A DNA stretch of 43,323 nt from Thiotrichales bacterium (GTDB lineage Bacteria > Pseudomonadota > Gammaproteobacteria > HK1), in NCBI GenBank assembly GCA_026709935.1, contig JAPOSC010000060.1:1-43323 (forward strand). The letters run 5' to 3'. The notes below the pieces were generated by a model. That model saw only the letters and a program-made list of their open reading frames with translations, was not told the origin of the DNA and ran no database searches. The position numbers and the translations under genes are program-made. This document shows positions 7,412 through 15,036 of the stretch, piece after piece. Positions within the stretch are counted from its first letter, which is position 1. Every line of letters starts with the position of its first letter.

Positions 7412-7932
7412 ACGACAATATCCAGTTGCTCGACCCGACGGCGGAGACGACCTCCGCGCGCCGGGAGCGGCGCGCGCCGCCCCCATCGCTCGAGGGCCTG
7501 ACCCTCGGGCTGCTCGACATCGGCAAGAGCCGCGGCGTCACCTTTCTCGATCGGCTCGAATCGCACTTCGCCGATCGCGGACTCGCCGTGAAGCGCTACG
7601 CCAAGCCCACCAACACCCGCACGGCGCCGGTCGAGCTCGCGCAGACCATCGCCGAGGAGGTCGATGTCGTCGTCGACGCCCTGTCCGACTGAGGGTCCTG
7701 CACGTCGTGCAGTGTGCATGACATGCTCGACCTCGACGAACGAGGCATCCCCGGCGTCATGATCGCGACCACCGCGTTCCGGGACGCGGCCGCCGCCCAG
7801 ACGGAATCGCTCGGCTACGAGCCCGCCATCGTGTGGGTTCCGCACCCGATCCAGAACCGCACTGACGAGGAGATCCGGGCCATCGCGGACAAGGCGATGG
7901 GGGAGATCGTGGACAGGCTCACCGCCCGGTAG
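7408..7932 (+). CDS. UGSC-family selenoprotein, in-frame UGA = Sec at residue 95
   Basis: ATG 7408 opens a frame of 94 codons to TGA 7690-7692 and continues without another stop to TAG at 7930-7932, giving 174 residues if UGA is selenocysteine. The residues around it read ALSD-U-GSCTSCSVHDMLDL, the diagnostic UGSC motif of the family NCBI names UGSC family (seleno)protein, where other members have Cys or Sec at this place. Sequence on both sides of the UGA fits the family: LLDIGKSRG near 35 upstream, RGIPGVMIATTAF near 115 downstream. Function is unknown; the U/C-x-x-C spacing next to the thioredoxin-fold partner suggests thiol/selenol redox chemistry. Standard callers would report two fragments (7408-7692 and 7714-7932). 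The start overlaps the upstream stop (ATGA). selA, selB, selC and selD are not in this window. Confidence 0.88.
7693..7726 (+). promoter_or_regulatory. Candidate bacterial SECIS region after the UGA
   Basis: Two hairpins are possible. The stronger is a perfect 6-bp stem CTGCAC/GTGCAG (7698-7703 with 7707-7712) with loop GTC, whose loop starts 11 bases after the UGA. The second is GCAT-GAC-ATGC (7716-7726), whose loop starts 27 bases after the UGA and begins with G. Known bacterial SECIS elements usually have the loop about 16-37 bases after UGA with a G among the first two loop bases, so the second fits by distance and the first by stability. Not computed by folding. Confidence 0.45.
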
Positions 7933-8341
7933 CGGCGGTGCGCCAATGCGCGGACTTCATGTCGATGTACTTCACCGGCACCAAGCGATGCCCGAGCATG
8001 TCGACCGCCGCCTGCGCCTGTTCCAGGATGACATATCCCAGAAGCGGCTCGTACTCGCCTTCGGCTTCCGATCCCATGTCCACGAATATCACTTCGTTCG
8101 AGACGGGACGGAAGCCGTCGATCCGGATCTCCACCGGCCAGCAGGCTTGCCCTCGCAGCACCTCCTGATTGGCCAGTTGAAGCTCGACCGCTTCGGAGCG
8201 CTTGAATTTCCCGAGCCTTTCCTTCCACGCCATGGGCAGAATCAGCGCTCCGGCCCCGGTATCGACAAGCATCCCGCACCGTATGGACTTGTTCTCTTCG
8301 AACAGGTTGGTGACTTCAGTTTGTACGACAATCCGCCCCAT
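7919..8341 (-). CDS. Retropepsin-like aspartic protease family protein
   Basis: 140 residues from ATG 8341, which has GGAGAAGG just upstream; an ATG 7 codons earlier is less likely because the ribosome-binding site would lie inside it. The active-site motif of single-domain clan AA proteases is present as MLVDTGAGALILP near residue 25, and the matching second half appears as PLLGYVILEQA near 107. Such proteins dimerise to form one aspartic active site. No signal peptide is seen. It overlaps the 3' end of the UGSC gene tail to tail by 14 bases. Confidence 0.8.
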   Translation of the reverse strand: MGRIVVQTEVTNLFEENKSIRCGMLVDTGAGALILPMAWKERLGKFKRSEAVELQLANQEVLRGQACWPVEIRIDGFRPVSNEVIFVDMGSEAEGEYEPLLGYVILEQAQAAVDMLGHRLVPVKYIDMKSAHWRTAATGR

Positions 8342-8413
8342 TCGCCTTCTCCCCGCCGGCACGTATCGGCTTCAGACTCGGCCGGCACAATTTCAGCCGA
8401 TATTGCATTGCAT

Positions 8414-9367
8414 TCAAGCAGCGTGCGCAAACGCGTCCTTCATCGCCTTGCACACCAGCGCCTGCGCCCGCACCGCGCCGTCGATGGCCGGGGCCATGGT
8501 GAAGAAGCCGTGGATCATGCCGTTGCAGCGGTGGTACTCCACCTCCACTCCGGCCGCGCGCAGCCGCTGCGCGTACGCTTCGCCCTCGTCGTGGAGCACG
8601 TCGCACGGCACGGTGAGCACGAGTGCCGGTGGAAGGTCGGAAAGGTCCGCGGCCCGAAGCGGCGCCGCCCGCCAGTCGCGCCGGTCCGCCGCGTTGCGCA
8701 GATAGTGGTCGCGGAACCAGCGCATCGACGCTGCCTCCAGCACGTAGCCGGTCGCCCAGATGTGGTACGACGCGGTGTCGCACGCATAGTCGGTCACCGG
8801 GTAGACGAGCACCTGAAGCTGTATCGCGGGGCCGCCGACCTCGCGTGCCATGAGCGCTGCCACCGCCGCGAGATTCCCGCCCGCGCTGTCGCCGCCGACG
8901 GCGATCCGCCGCGGATCGATGCCGATCTCCGCGCTGTGGGCCGCGCACCAGCGTACCGCAGCGAAGGCGTCCTCCGCCGCGGCGGGGAACTTGTGCTCGG
9001 GCGCGAGCCGGTAGTCGACGGACATCACGACGCACCTGGCGCCGTTGCAAAGGTTGCGCGCCGTCGCGTCGTGGGTGTCCGGGCTGCCGATGACGTGCCC
9101 GCCGCCGTGGAAGTAGACGAGGGCGGGAAGATCATCGCCGTCGAGGTCGGGACGATAGATGCGCACCGGCAGGTCGCCGCCGGGGCCCGGCAGCGCCCGG
9201 TCCTCGACCGCGCCGACCGGGGCGGGCGTGATCCCGCGCGCCTCGACCATCGCGTTGTACTGAGCCCGGGCCTCGGATGGCGTCAGCGCGTGTACGGGCT
9301 CGAATTCCGACGCGGCCAGTGCGTCGATGACCTGCCGGATCTGCGGATCGACCGGCACTGCTGTCAT
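8414..9367 (-). CDS. Alpha/beta hydrolase, hormone-sensitive-lipase (family IV) type esterase
   Basis: 317 residues from ATG 9367, preceded by GGGAGGG. The family IV signature HGGG (VYFHGGGHVIGS, about residue 85) forms the oxyanion hole; GDSAGGN (about residue 160) carries the nucleophilic Ser; the acid is in PCDVLHDEG and the His in GMIHGFFTM near 290. These enzymes hydrolyse short-chain esters in the cytoplasm. It is transcribed divergently from the dehydrogenase that starts at 9697. The family call is solid, the substrate unknown. Confidence 0.93.
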   Translation of the reverse strand: MTAVPVDPQIRQVIDALAASEFEPVHALTPSEARAQYNAMVEARGITPAPVGAVEDRALPGPGGDLPVRIYRPDLDGDDLPALVYFHGGGHVIGSPDTHDATARNLCNGARCVVMSVDYRLAPEHKFPAAAEDAFAAVRWCAAHSAEIGIDPRRIAVGGDSAGGNLAAVAALMAREVGGPAIQLQVLVYPVTDYACDTASYHIWATGYVLEAASMRWFRDHYLRNAADRRDWRAAPLRAADLSDLPPALVLTVPCDVLHDEGEAYAQRLRAAGVEVEYHRCNGMIHGFFTMAPAIDGAVRAQALVCKAMKDAFAHAA

Positions 9368-9696
9368 GTCGTCCCTCCCGGATGTTTCGAGGCGCCGGCA
9401 TCGTCGCACTCGATGCGGCAAATTGCGATGGCGACACGAGCGGGAACCCCGGCACGCGCGGGTGGAACGCCTGTGGATCTGCGGCCTGCCTGCGGGCGGG
9501 ATCCCGCGCTCCGGGAGTCGCTTCCCCCTTCGCTTGTTCCGTCGCCGGGTGTGAGTGTTCTCGGGGCAGTGCTTCATCGCGTGCCGGACCCGCACCCCTG
9601 CGCCGACAACTCGCGCCGCGTCGCCTTGCGCCACCGGCGGCGAGCCAGTATACGGAACGCCCGACCGCCCGAGCGGGGGACTGGAGGGGATCTGCC

Positions 9697-10719
9697 GTGA
9701 ATGACCGTATCCATCTGACCCTCGACGAGGTGCACCGAATCGCGACCGAGGCGCTTGGCGCCCAAGGGTTCTCGGAGAGGCATGCCCGCGCCATCGCCGA
9801 CACCGTCACCGTGGCGGAACGCGACGAGTGCGCCTCGCACGGACTGTTCCGCATCCCGTTCTACGTGAAGGCGCTCCTCGCGGGGAATGTCTCGCCCGAT
9901 GCAGAGCCCACGTTCCGGGACCTTGCGCCCGCGGTGCTGCAGGCCGATGCCCACCTCGGCTTCGCGCCCCTCACGCTGCAACTCGCCGCCGACCCGCTGG
10001 AGCGGCGCGCCCGCGAACTCGGTATCGCGGCGCTCGCCATCGTGAACGCGTACAACGTCGCCGCGCTCTGGCCGGAGGTCGAGCGTCTCGCCGAGCGCGG
10101 GCTCGTCGCCTTCGCGTTCACCGCCGCGTTCGGCTATGTCGCGCCGGCCGGCGGCACCCGGCCGCTCTACGGCACCAACCCGATGGCGTTCGCCTGGCCC
10201 CGGGCGGGGCGTCCGCCGCTCGTCTTCGACCAGGCGTCGAGCGCCAGCGCCCGCGGCGAGATCCAGATCCATCTCCGCGACGGCAAGCCGCTCCCCGAGG
10301 GCTGGGCCATCGGCCCCGACGGCGCCCCCACCACCGATCCCGCCACCGCGCTGGCCGGCGCCCAGCTCCCCTTCGGGGGCCACAAGGGCGCGGCCATCGC
10401 GCTGATGGTCGAGCTGCTCGCGGGTGCCCTGGTCGGCGACGTCTTCAGCTTCGAGGCAAGCGAGGCGGACACCGCGCGAGTGGGCGCGCCCTTCGGCGGC
10501 GAGTTCATGATCGCGATCGATCCCGCGCGCTGCGTGGGCGACGGTGACCGCGATGCCCAGCTCGCCCACGCGGAGAAGCTCTTCGCCCGGATTCTGGAGC
10601 AGGACGGAACCCGTCTGCCCTCGGACCGCAGATACCGGGCGCGGGAGCGTACCCCGACGGAAGGCGTCACGATCCCGAAATCGCTGCACGACACGTTGCG
10701 TGGATATATCGACAATTGA
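9697..10719 (+). CDS. Ldh2-family (malate/lactate-type) NAD(P)-dependent oxidoreductase
   Basis: 340 residues from GTG 9697, which has GGAGGGG about 9 bases upstream. It matches the Ldh2/MDH type-2 family, which includes L-malate, L-lactate, ureidoglycolate and L-sulfolactate dehydrogenases and piperideine-carboxylate reductases: ASHGLFRIPFY near 46, PLYGTNPMAFAWP near 160, PFGGHKGAAIALMVELLAGAL near 230 and GGEFMIAIDP near 268. Sequence alone does not choose among substrates. It is co-directional with the VOC and ligase genes downstream, after a 120-base gap. Confidence 0.9.
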   Translation: MNDRIHLTLDEVHRIATEALGAQGFSERHARAIADTVTVAERDECASHGLFRIPFYVKALLAGNVSPDAEPTFRDLAPAVLQADAHLGFAPLTLQLAADPLERRARELGIAALAIVNAYNVAALWPEVERLAERGLVAFAFTAAFGYVAPAGGTRPLYGTNPMAFAWPRAGRPPLVFDQASSASARGEIQIHLRDGKPLPEGWAIGPDGAPTTDPATALAGAQLPFGGHKGAAIALMVELLAGALVGDVFSFEASEADTARVGAPFGGEFMIAIDPARCVGDGDRDAQLAHAEKLFARILEQDGTRLPSDRRYRARERTPTEGVTIPKSLHDTLRGYIDN

Positions 10720-10839
10720 GCCGCGTGGCGGCCTCTCGCAGTGTCGGCGGGAGTCGCTGCCTCGCGCCGCCTCGCGTCCTGTCCCGGAGATTGTCCATCC
10801 GATACAGTGGTCCTCGCGGGTGCGAGGGAGTCCTCTCCG

Positions 10840-11283
10840 ATGAAGCTCCGCCAGGGCGATCCGTGGATGTCGGCCGACGAGTACGGTCGGTCGCTGCGCG
10901 GTCTCACCGTCAACCTCCTGGTTGGTGACGTCGAGCGTTCGCTCGCGTTCGCGCGCGAGGTCCTGGGGGCCGAAGTCGTGTACCGGGACCCCGACTTCGC
11001 GGTGCTGCGCCACGGTCCCTCGGAGTGGATGCTCCACGCCGATCACGCCTACCGGGACCATCCGCTGCACGGGAGCCTCGCGTCCGGCGATGCGCGGGGC
11101 ATCGGAGCCGAGATGCGCATCCACGACACGGACCCCGACACGGCCGAAGCGGCGGCGCGGCGGCGGGGGGACCCGGTGCTCGCGGGTTCGATGGACAAGC
11201 CGCACGGGGTGCGCGAGGTGTGCATCCTCGATCCGGACGGGTACCTCTGGGCGGTCGACCGGCCGCTCGACCCGTCCTCGTGA
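10840..11283 (+). CDS. VOC (glyoxalase/bleomycin-resistance) superfamily protein
   Basis: 147 residues. It starts in the VOC style with LTVNLLVGDVERSLAFAREVLGAEVVYRDPDFAVLRHG (about 22-58) and ends with the matching metal-site motif REVCILDPDGYLWAV near 130; one module is present, so it should act as a dimer. Family members include glyoxalase I, ring-cleavage dioxygenases and drug-binding proteins. ATG 10840 has GGGAG about 10 bases upstream. A 9-bp repeat tract begins about 29 bases after the stop. Confidence 0.85.
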   Translation: MKLRQGDPWMSADEYGRSLRGLTVNLLVGDVERSLAFAREVLGAEVVYRDPDFAVLRHGPSEWMLHADHAYRDHPLHGSLASGDARGIGAEMRIHDTDPDTAEAAARRRGDPVLAGSMDKPHGVREVCILDPDGYLWAVDRPLDPSS

Positions 11284-11311
11284 AGCCCGGACCCCGCCGC
11301 GGCGTCGCTCA

Positions 11312-11440
11312 CGCCACCCGGGCTACTCGGGCCACCCCGGCCACCCGGGCCACCCGGGCCACCCCGGCCGCCCGAGCCACCCGGGCCGCCCCGGCCGCCC
11401 GGGCCACCACGGCCACTCGGGCCATCCGGGCCGCCCGGCG
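11312..11440. repeat. Degenerate 9-bp tandem repeat (about 14 copies)
   Basis: A unit close to GCCACCCGG is repeated over about 130 bases with C/T and A/G drift (GCCGCCCGG, GCCACTCGG, GCCATCCGG). It sits between the VOC stop and the ligase promoter. Read in frame it would be collagen-like (GHPGHPGRP), but codon use and position argue that it is not translated. Confidence 0.9.
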
Positions 11441-11516
11441 GGAAGGCGGCTCGTACCGATCGGCGCGCACCGGCGCTCGGGGGATCCGCATCGATCGAAA
11501 CGATTTCGGGTGGCGC

Positions 11517-11522
11517 TATACT
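11517..11522 (+). promoter_or_regulatory. Candidate -10 box upstream of the CoA ligase
   Basis: TATACT within GGCGCTATACT, 63 bases before the ligase ATG. The same string CGCTATACT lies ahead of polA and between the ATL fusion and bactofilin genes. No good -35 hexamer is seen at 17 bases. Confidence 0.4.
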
Positions 11523-11584
11523 CCAGCGGCACATCGCGCCGCATCCGAATGACTCGATTCCGGCCGGAGAGGAGGATCGGCGCC

Positions 11585-13183
11585 ATGCCGCTCGCCCGGA
11601 TTGACCGCTCCACCACGCCTTCCACCATCGAGTTGCCGCGCGCCTACAACGCCGCGGTCGAGTTCATCGACGCCAACCTGTCGAAGGGGCGGGCCCGGAA
11701 GACCGCCTTCGTGGACGCCACCGGCCGCTATACCTACGGGGAGCTGGCCGATCGGGTGAACCGGGCCGGCAACGCGCTGCGCGCGCTCGGGGCGGGGATG
11801 GAGACCCGGGTGCTGATGTGCATGCTCGACGGCATCGACTTCCCCGCGGTGTTCTGGGGGGCGATCAAGGCGGGCTGCGTGCCGGTTCCGATCAATACCC
11901 TGCTGACCCCGGACGACTACGCCCACATGCTGCGCGACTCGCGGGCGCCGATTGCGGTCGTGAGCGAGGCGCTGCTCGACCGGTTCGAGTTGGCGCTCGC
12001 CGATCAACCCCACCTCGAGCGGGTCGTCGTCGCCGGAGGTGAGGCGCCCGCCGCGACCGGCGGACCCGCCCGCCATCGTCTCGCGGCGCTGCTCGCTGCC
12101 GCCTCCCCGCGGCTCGATCCGGCGCCTACTACCTGCGACGACATCGCGTTCTGGCTCTATACCTCCGGCTCCACCGGCACCCCGAAAGGCTCGGTGCACC
12201 TACACCGCGACCTTGTCACCACCGCCGAGCACTACGGCGCCGGCATCCTCGGGATTCGCGAGGACGATGTCGTCTACTCCGCCGCCAAGCTCTTCTTCGC
12301 CTACGGCCTTGGAAACGGCATGACCTTCCCGTTCCACGTCGGGGCGACGACGGTGGTCCTCGCCGGCCGCCCCACGCCGGACGCGGTGATGGCGCTCCTG
12401 CGCGAGCACCGGCCGACGATCTTCTACGGCGTGCCCACCCTCTACGGCGCGATGCTCGCGCTGCCGGCCGGAGAGGAGGGGCCGGGCGCGTCGCGGCTCC
12501 GTCTCGCGGTCTCGGCCGGCGAGGCGCTGCCGGCGGAGATCGGCGCCGCATGGGAGAAGCGCTTCGGAGCGCCCATCCTCGACGGGCTCGGCTCCACCGA
12601 AATGCTGCACATCTTCCTCTCCAACCGCCGGGACGATGTGCGCTACGGCACCTCGGGAATGGCGGTGCCGGGATATCGGCTCAAGCTGCTCGACGAGGCC
12701 GGCGCCCCCGTCGCCGCCGGCGAGGTCGGGGAGCTGTGGGTCAGCGGCGACTCCTCGGCGGTCGCCTACTGGAACCAGCGGGAGAAGTCGCTCGCCACCT
12801 TCCACGGGCCGTGGACCCACACCGGTGACAAGTACGTGGTCGACGAGGAAGGCTACTACCACTACTGCGGGCGCACCGACGACATGCTGAAGGTCGGCGG
12901 GCAGTGGGTGTCGCCGTTCGAGGTGGAGTCCGCGCTGGTTGCCCACCCCGACGTGCTGGAGGCGGCGGTGGTCGCGGCCGAGGATGAGCACGGGCTGGTC
13001 AAGCCGAAGGCGTTCGTGGTGGCGCGCGCGGGGGTCGAGCCGGACGCCGCGCTCGCGGCCGTGCTTCAGGCCTTCGTCAAGGATCGGCTCGCGCCGTTCA
13101 AGTACCCGCGCTGGATCGAATTTGCGGATGACCTGCCGAAGACCGCGACCGGGAAGATCCAGCGGTTCAGGCTCCGCCGGTAG
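11585..13183 (+). CDS. Benzoate-CoA ligase family AMP-forming ligase
   Basis: 532 residues of the ANL superfamily, closest by motifs to benzoate/4-hydroxybenzoate-CoA ligases. Phosphate loop YTSGSTGTPKGSVHLHRD near 191-208, KLFFAYGLGNGMTFPFHVGA near 238, GLGSTEMLHIFLSNR near 337, hinge YCGRTDDMLKVGGQWVSP near 425, and catalytic Lys in KTATGKIQRF near 525. The reaction is aryl or alkyl acid + ATP + CoA to acyl-CoA + AMP + PPi. GGAGAGGAGG precedes ATG 11585. Its neighbours (dehydrogenase, VOC, GST, ABM monooxygenase) suggest aromatic or xenobiotic acid breakdown, but this is context only. The last 14 bp including the stop belong to the first copy of a 56-bp repeat. Confidence 0.93.
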   Translation: MPLARIDRSTTPSTIELPRAYNAAVEFIDANLSKGRARKTAFVDATGRYTYGELADRVNRAGNALRALGAGMETRVLMCMLDGIDFPAVFWGAIKAGCVPVPINTLLTPDDYAHMLRDSRAPIAVVSEALLDRFELALADQPHLERVVVAGGEAPAATGGPARHRLAALLAAASPRLDPAPTTCDDIAFWLYTSGSTGTPKGSVHLHRDLVTTAEHYGAGILGIREDDVVYSAAKLFFAYGLGNGMTFPFHVGATTVVLAGRPTPDAVMALLREHRPTIFYGVPTLYGAMLALPAGEEGPGASRLRLAVSAGEALPAEIGAAWEKRFGAPILDGLGSTEMLHIFLSNRRDDVRYGTSGMAVPGYRLKLLDEAGAPVAAGEVGELWVSGDSSAVAYWNQREKSLATFHGPWTHTGDKYVVDEEGYYHYCGRTDDMLKVGGQWVSPFEVESALVAHPDVLEAAVVAAEDEHGLVKPKAFVVARAGVEPDAALAAVLQAFVKDRLAPFKYPRWIEFADDLPKTATGKIQRFRLRR

Positions 13184-13380
13184 GGCCGGAGTGTCTAGGG
13201 GGCTGCCCGAATCGGGTCTGGATCCGGCTCCGCCGGTAGGGCCGGAGCGTCGACGGGGCCGCCCGAGTCGGATTCGGTTCAGGCTTCGCCGGTGGAGCCG
13301 GTGCGTCGAGGGGGCTGCCCGAGTCGGGTCCGGTTCAGGCTTCGCCAGTGGAGCCGGCGCGACGACGGGGCCGCAGGGGG
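13170..13380. repeat. 56-bp tandem repeat, four copies, across the ligase stop codon
   Basis: Copies begin at 13170, 13226, 13282 and 13338 (GGCTCCGCCGG or GGCTTCGCCGG), exactly 56 bases apart; the last is shortened. The first copy includes the final codons and TAG of the ligase. Each unit can form a GCTCC/GGAGC-type hairpin. The array fills the space between the convergent ligase and GST genes. Confidence 0.95.
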
Positions 13381-13408
13381 TCGCGCGAGGGGATCGCCCG
13401 GGCCGGGC

Positions 13409-14002
13409 TCAGATCCCCGCCATCGGAATGAAGCCGGGAAGGGCGCGGATCCGGTCGATCCACGCGCGGACCGACGGGAATTCGTCGAGCGGCACCTCGC
13501 CCTGGTGGGAGAGCGCGACGTAGGGCATGCAGGCGATGTCCGCGATGGTGGGCCGGCCGGCCGCGAGCCACTCGTGCCCGGCGAGCCGTTGCTCCAGCAC
13601 CTTCAGGCCGGCGCGGCCGTAGGCCTGGCAGTACGTGAGGTTGTAGTCGCGACCGAAGGACAGGACCGCGCGGGCGTGCGCGAGACCGAACAGCAGCTCG
13701 TTCTCCGCCACCGCGAGCCACTGCATCACCTCGGCCATGGGCCCCGGGTCCGTCGGTAGCCACGCCTCGCCGTAGCGCCGGGCGAGGTAGACGAGGATCG
13801 CCTGCGAGTCCCACACCGTCACCTCGCCGTCGATCAGGGTCGGAATCTGCCCGCGCGGGTTCAGCGCCAGGAACGACTCGGTCCGGTTCTCCCCGTTGCG
13901 GAGGTTGACGGGGATCTCCTCGTACTCGAGTCCGAGCAACTCCAGGAGCAGCCGCGCCTTGTAGGCGTTGCCCGAGAGCGCCATGCCGTAGAGCCTGATC
14001 AT
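13409..14002 (-). CDS. Glutathione S-transferase family protein
   Basis: 197 residues. N-terminal thioredoxin-like GST domain: MIRLYGMALSGNAYKARLLLELLG, with Ser in the usual catalytic position near 10, the cis-Pro stretch GQIPTLIDGE near 50-58, and the glutathione gamma-Glu-binding motif VWDSQAILVYLARRYG near 62-76. The C-terminal all-helical domain follows with PTIADIACMPY near 150. It conjugates or isomerises electrophiles with glutathione in the cytosol. ATG 14002 overlaps the stop of the upstream ABM gene, so the two are translationally coupled. Confidence 0.93.
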   Translation of the reverse strand: MIRLYGMALSGNAYKARLLLELLGLEYEEIPVNLRNGENRTESFLALNPRGQIPTLIDGEVTVWDSQAILVYLARRYGEAWLPTDPGPMAEVMQWLAVAENELLFGLAHARAVLSFGRDYNLTYCQAYGRAGLKVLEQRLAGHEWLAAGRPTIADIACMPYVALSHQGEVPLDEFPSVRAWIDRIRALPGFIPMAGI

Positions 14003-14328
14003 CGTGATGCGCCCCCGGTCTCCTCGGCCTCTCGGGTCGGCAGGACGGTGCAGATGTGGATGTCGCGCGACTCGATGATGTCCGCGTAGCGTGCGCGAGT
14101 CCGGGCCAGGATCGGAGACGCCTTGTGCGTCTCGAACGCGGCGTCGTTGGCGTACATCTCGTAGAGGAAGACCCGGTTTTCGCCTTCGGCCGGGTCGCAC
14201 ACATCGAACTGGAGACACCCGTCTTCGTGCGCGAGGGTGCTGGAGGCGTGCTCCCTGATGATGTCCAGGAACCGGGTCTTGGCCCCCGGCTTGATCGTGA
14301 AATCCACTATCAGACAGATCTTGCGCAT
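13999..14328 (-). CDS. Antibiotic biosynthesis monooxygenase (ABM) domain protein
   Basis: 109 residues beginning MRKICLIVDFTIKPGAKTRFLDIIREHA, then HEDGCLQFDVCDP near 38 and VFLYEMYANDAAFETHKAS near 53-71: the ABM/YgiN ferredoxin-like fold, a cofactor-free monooxygenase or heme/quinone-interacting small protein that dimerises. Its stop overlaps the GST start as ATGA, giving a two-gene unit. The combination with GST fits detoxification of quinones or other electrophiles (inference). Confidence 0.87.
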   Translation of the reverse strand: MRKICLIVDFTIKPGAKTRFLDIIREHASSTLAHEDGCLQFDVCDPAEGENRVFLYEMYANDAAFETHKASPILARTRARYADIIESRDIHICTVLPTREAEETGGASR

Positions 14329-14389
14329 CGGATTGAAGCCTCGTGAGATCGAAGGAAATGGCAGGGAAAGTGTCGTCCGGCGCTGCCGT

Positions 14390-14941
14390 TCAGGCGTGCC
14401 CCGCCTCGCCGGACAGGAGGGTGGGGTCGACACCGAGCAGGCGTGCCGCCGAAGACCAGCGATCCTCGTAAGGGGTGTCGAATATGACGCGCGCATCCGC
14501 CGGACCGCTCAGCCACGCGTTCTGCTGCACTTCGTGCTCCAACTGCCCCGATCCCCATCCCGCGTAGCCGAGCGCGATGACGGCCCGCTCGGGGCCACGG
14601 CCCTCGGCCATGGCCGACAGGATGTCTCTCGAGGTCGCGATGCCGATCTCTTCTCCGACCCGGACCACTGCATCCCAGCTTCCCGGTGGGTGGTGAATGA
14701 CGAACCCGCGCTCGCGCTGCACGGGGCCGCCCTGGACCACCGGAACCCGTTCGGTATCGGGCGAGGTCGCTTCGATGTTCAGGTGGTCGAGGACGGCGTT
14801 GAGCTTGATGTCGAGAGGACGGTTGATGACGATGCCCATCGCCCCCTCCTCGCTGTGCGCGCACATCAGCGTCACCGTCCGATGAAAGTTCGGATCGGCG
14901 AGGCTCGGCATTGCGATGAGGAACTGGTTGGTGAGGTTCAT
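14390..14941 (-). CDS. yqgE: YqgE/AlgH family protein
   Basis: 183 residues, beginning MNLTNQFLIAMPSLADPNF as is standard for the family, with MGIVINRPL near 36, VVQGGPVQRERGFVIH near 68, ATSRDILSAMAEG near 100 and ALGYAGWGSGQLEHEV near 120. AlgH/YqgE is a conserved globular protein of unsettled function linked to alginate regulation in Pseudomonas. An in-frame ATG three codons earlier (14950) is possible. The order gshB-tonB-yqgE is the usual gammaproteobacterial one. Confidence 0.93.
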   Translation of the reverse strand: MNLTNQFLIAMPSLADPNFHRTVTLMCAHSEEGAMGIVINRPLDIKLNAVLDHLNIEATSPDTERVPVVQGGPVQRERGFVIHHPPGSWDAVVRVGEEIGIATSRDILSAMAEGRGPERAVIALGYAGWGSGQLEHEVQQNAWLSGPADARVIFDTPYEDRWSSAARLLGVDPTLLSGEAGHA

Positions 14942-15036
14942 GCGGACCATTATCGCAGGGTGCGCAGTTGCGACAAGCGCCGCGAAGGGTGTTCCGCCAA
15001 GGTTGCCGGGCCCGGGCTGACGCGGCCGCTCGCCGC

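Noticed and set aside
7144..7692. Stand-alone short protein ending at TGA 7690-7692
   Set aside because: The TGA is better read as Sec within the UGSC motif, and the start at 7144 lies deep inside the upstream gene.
7714..7932. Separate small protein starting at GTG 7714
   Set aside because: It is the C-terminal half of the UGSC protein in the same frame; no ribosome-binding site precedes it.
10922..11584. N-terminal extension of the CoA ligase through the 9-bp repeats (collagen-like)
   Set aside because: It overlaps the VOC gene in another frame; the family N-terminus and a strong GGAGG both point to ATG 11585.
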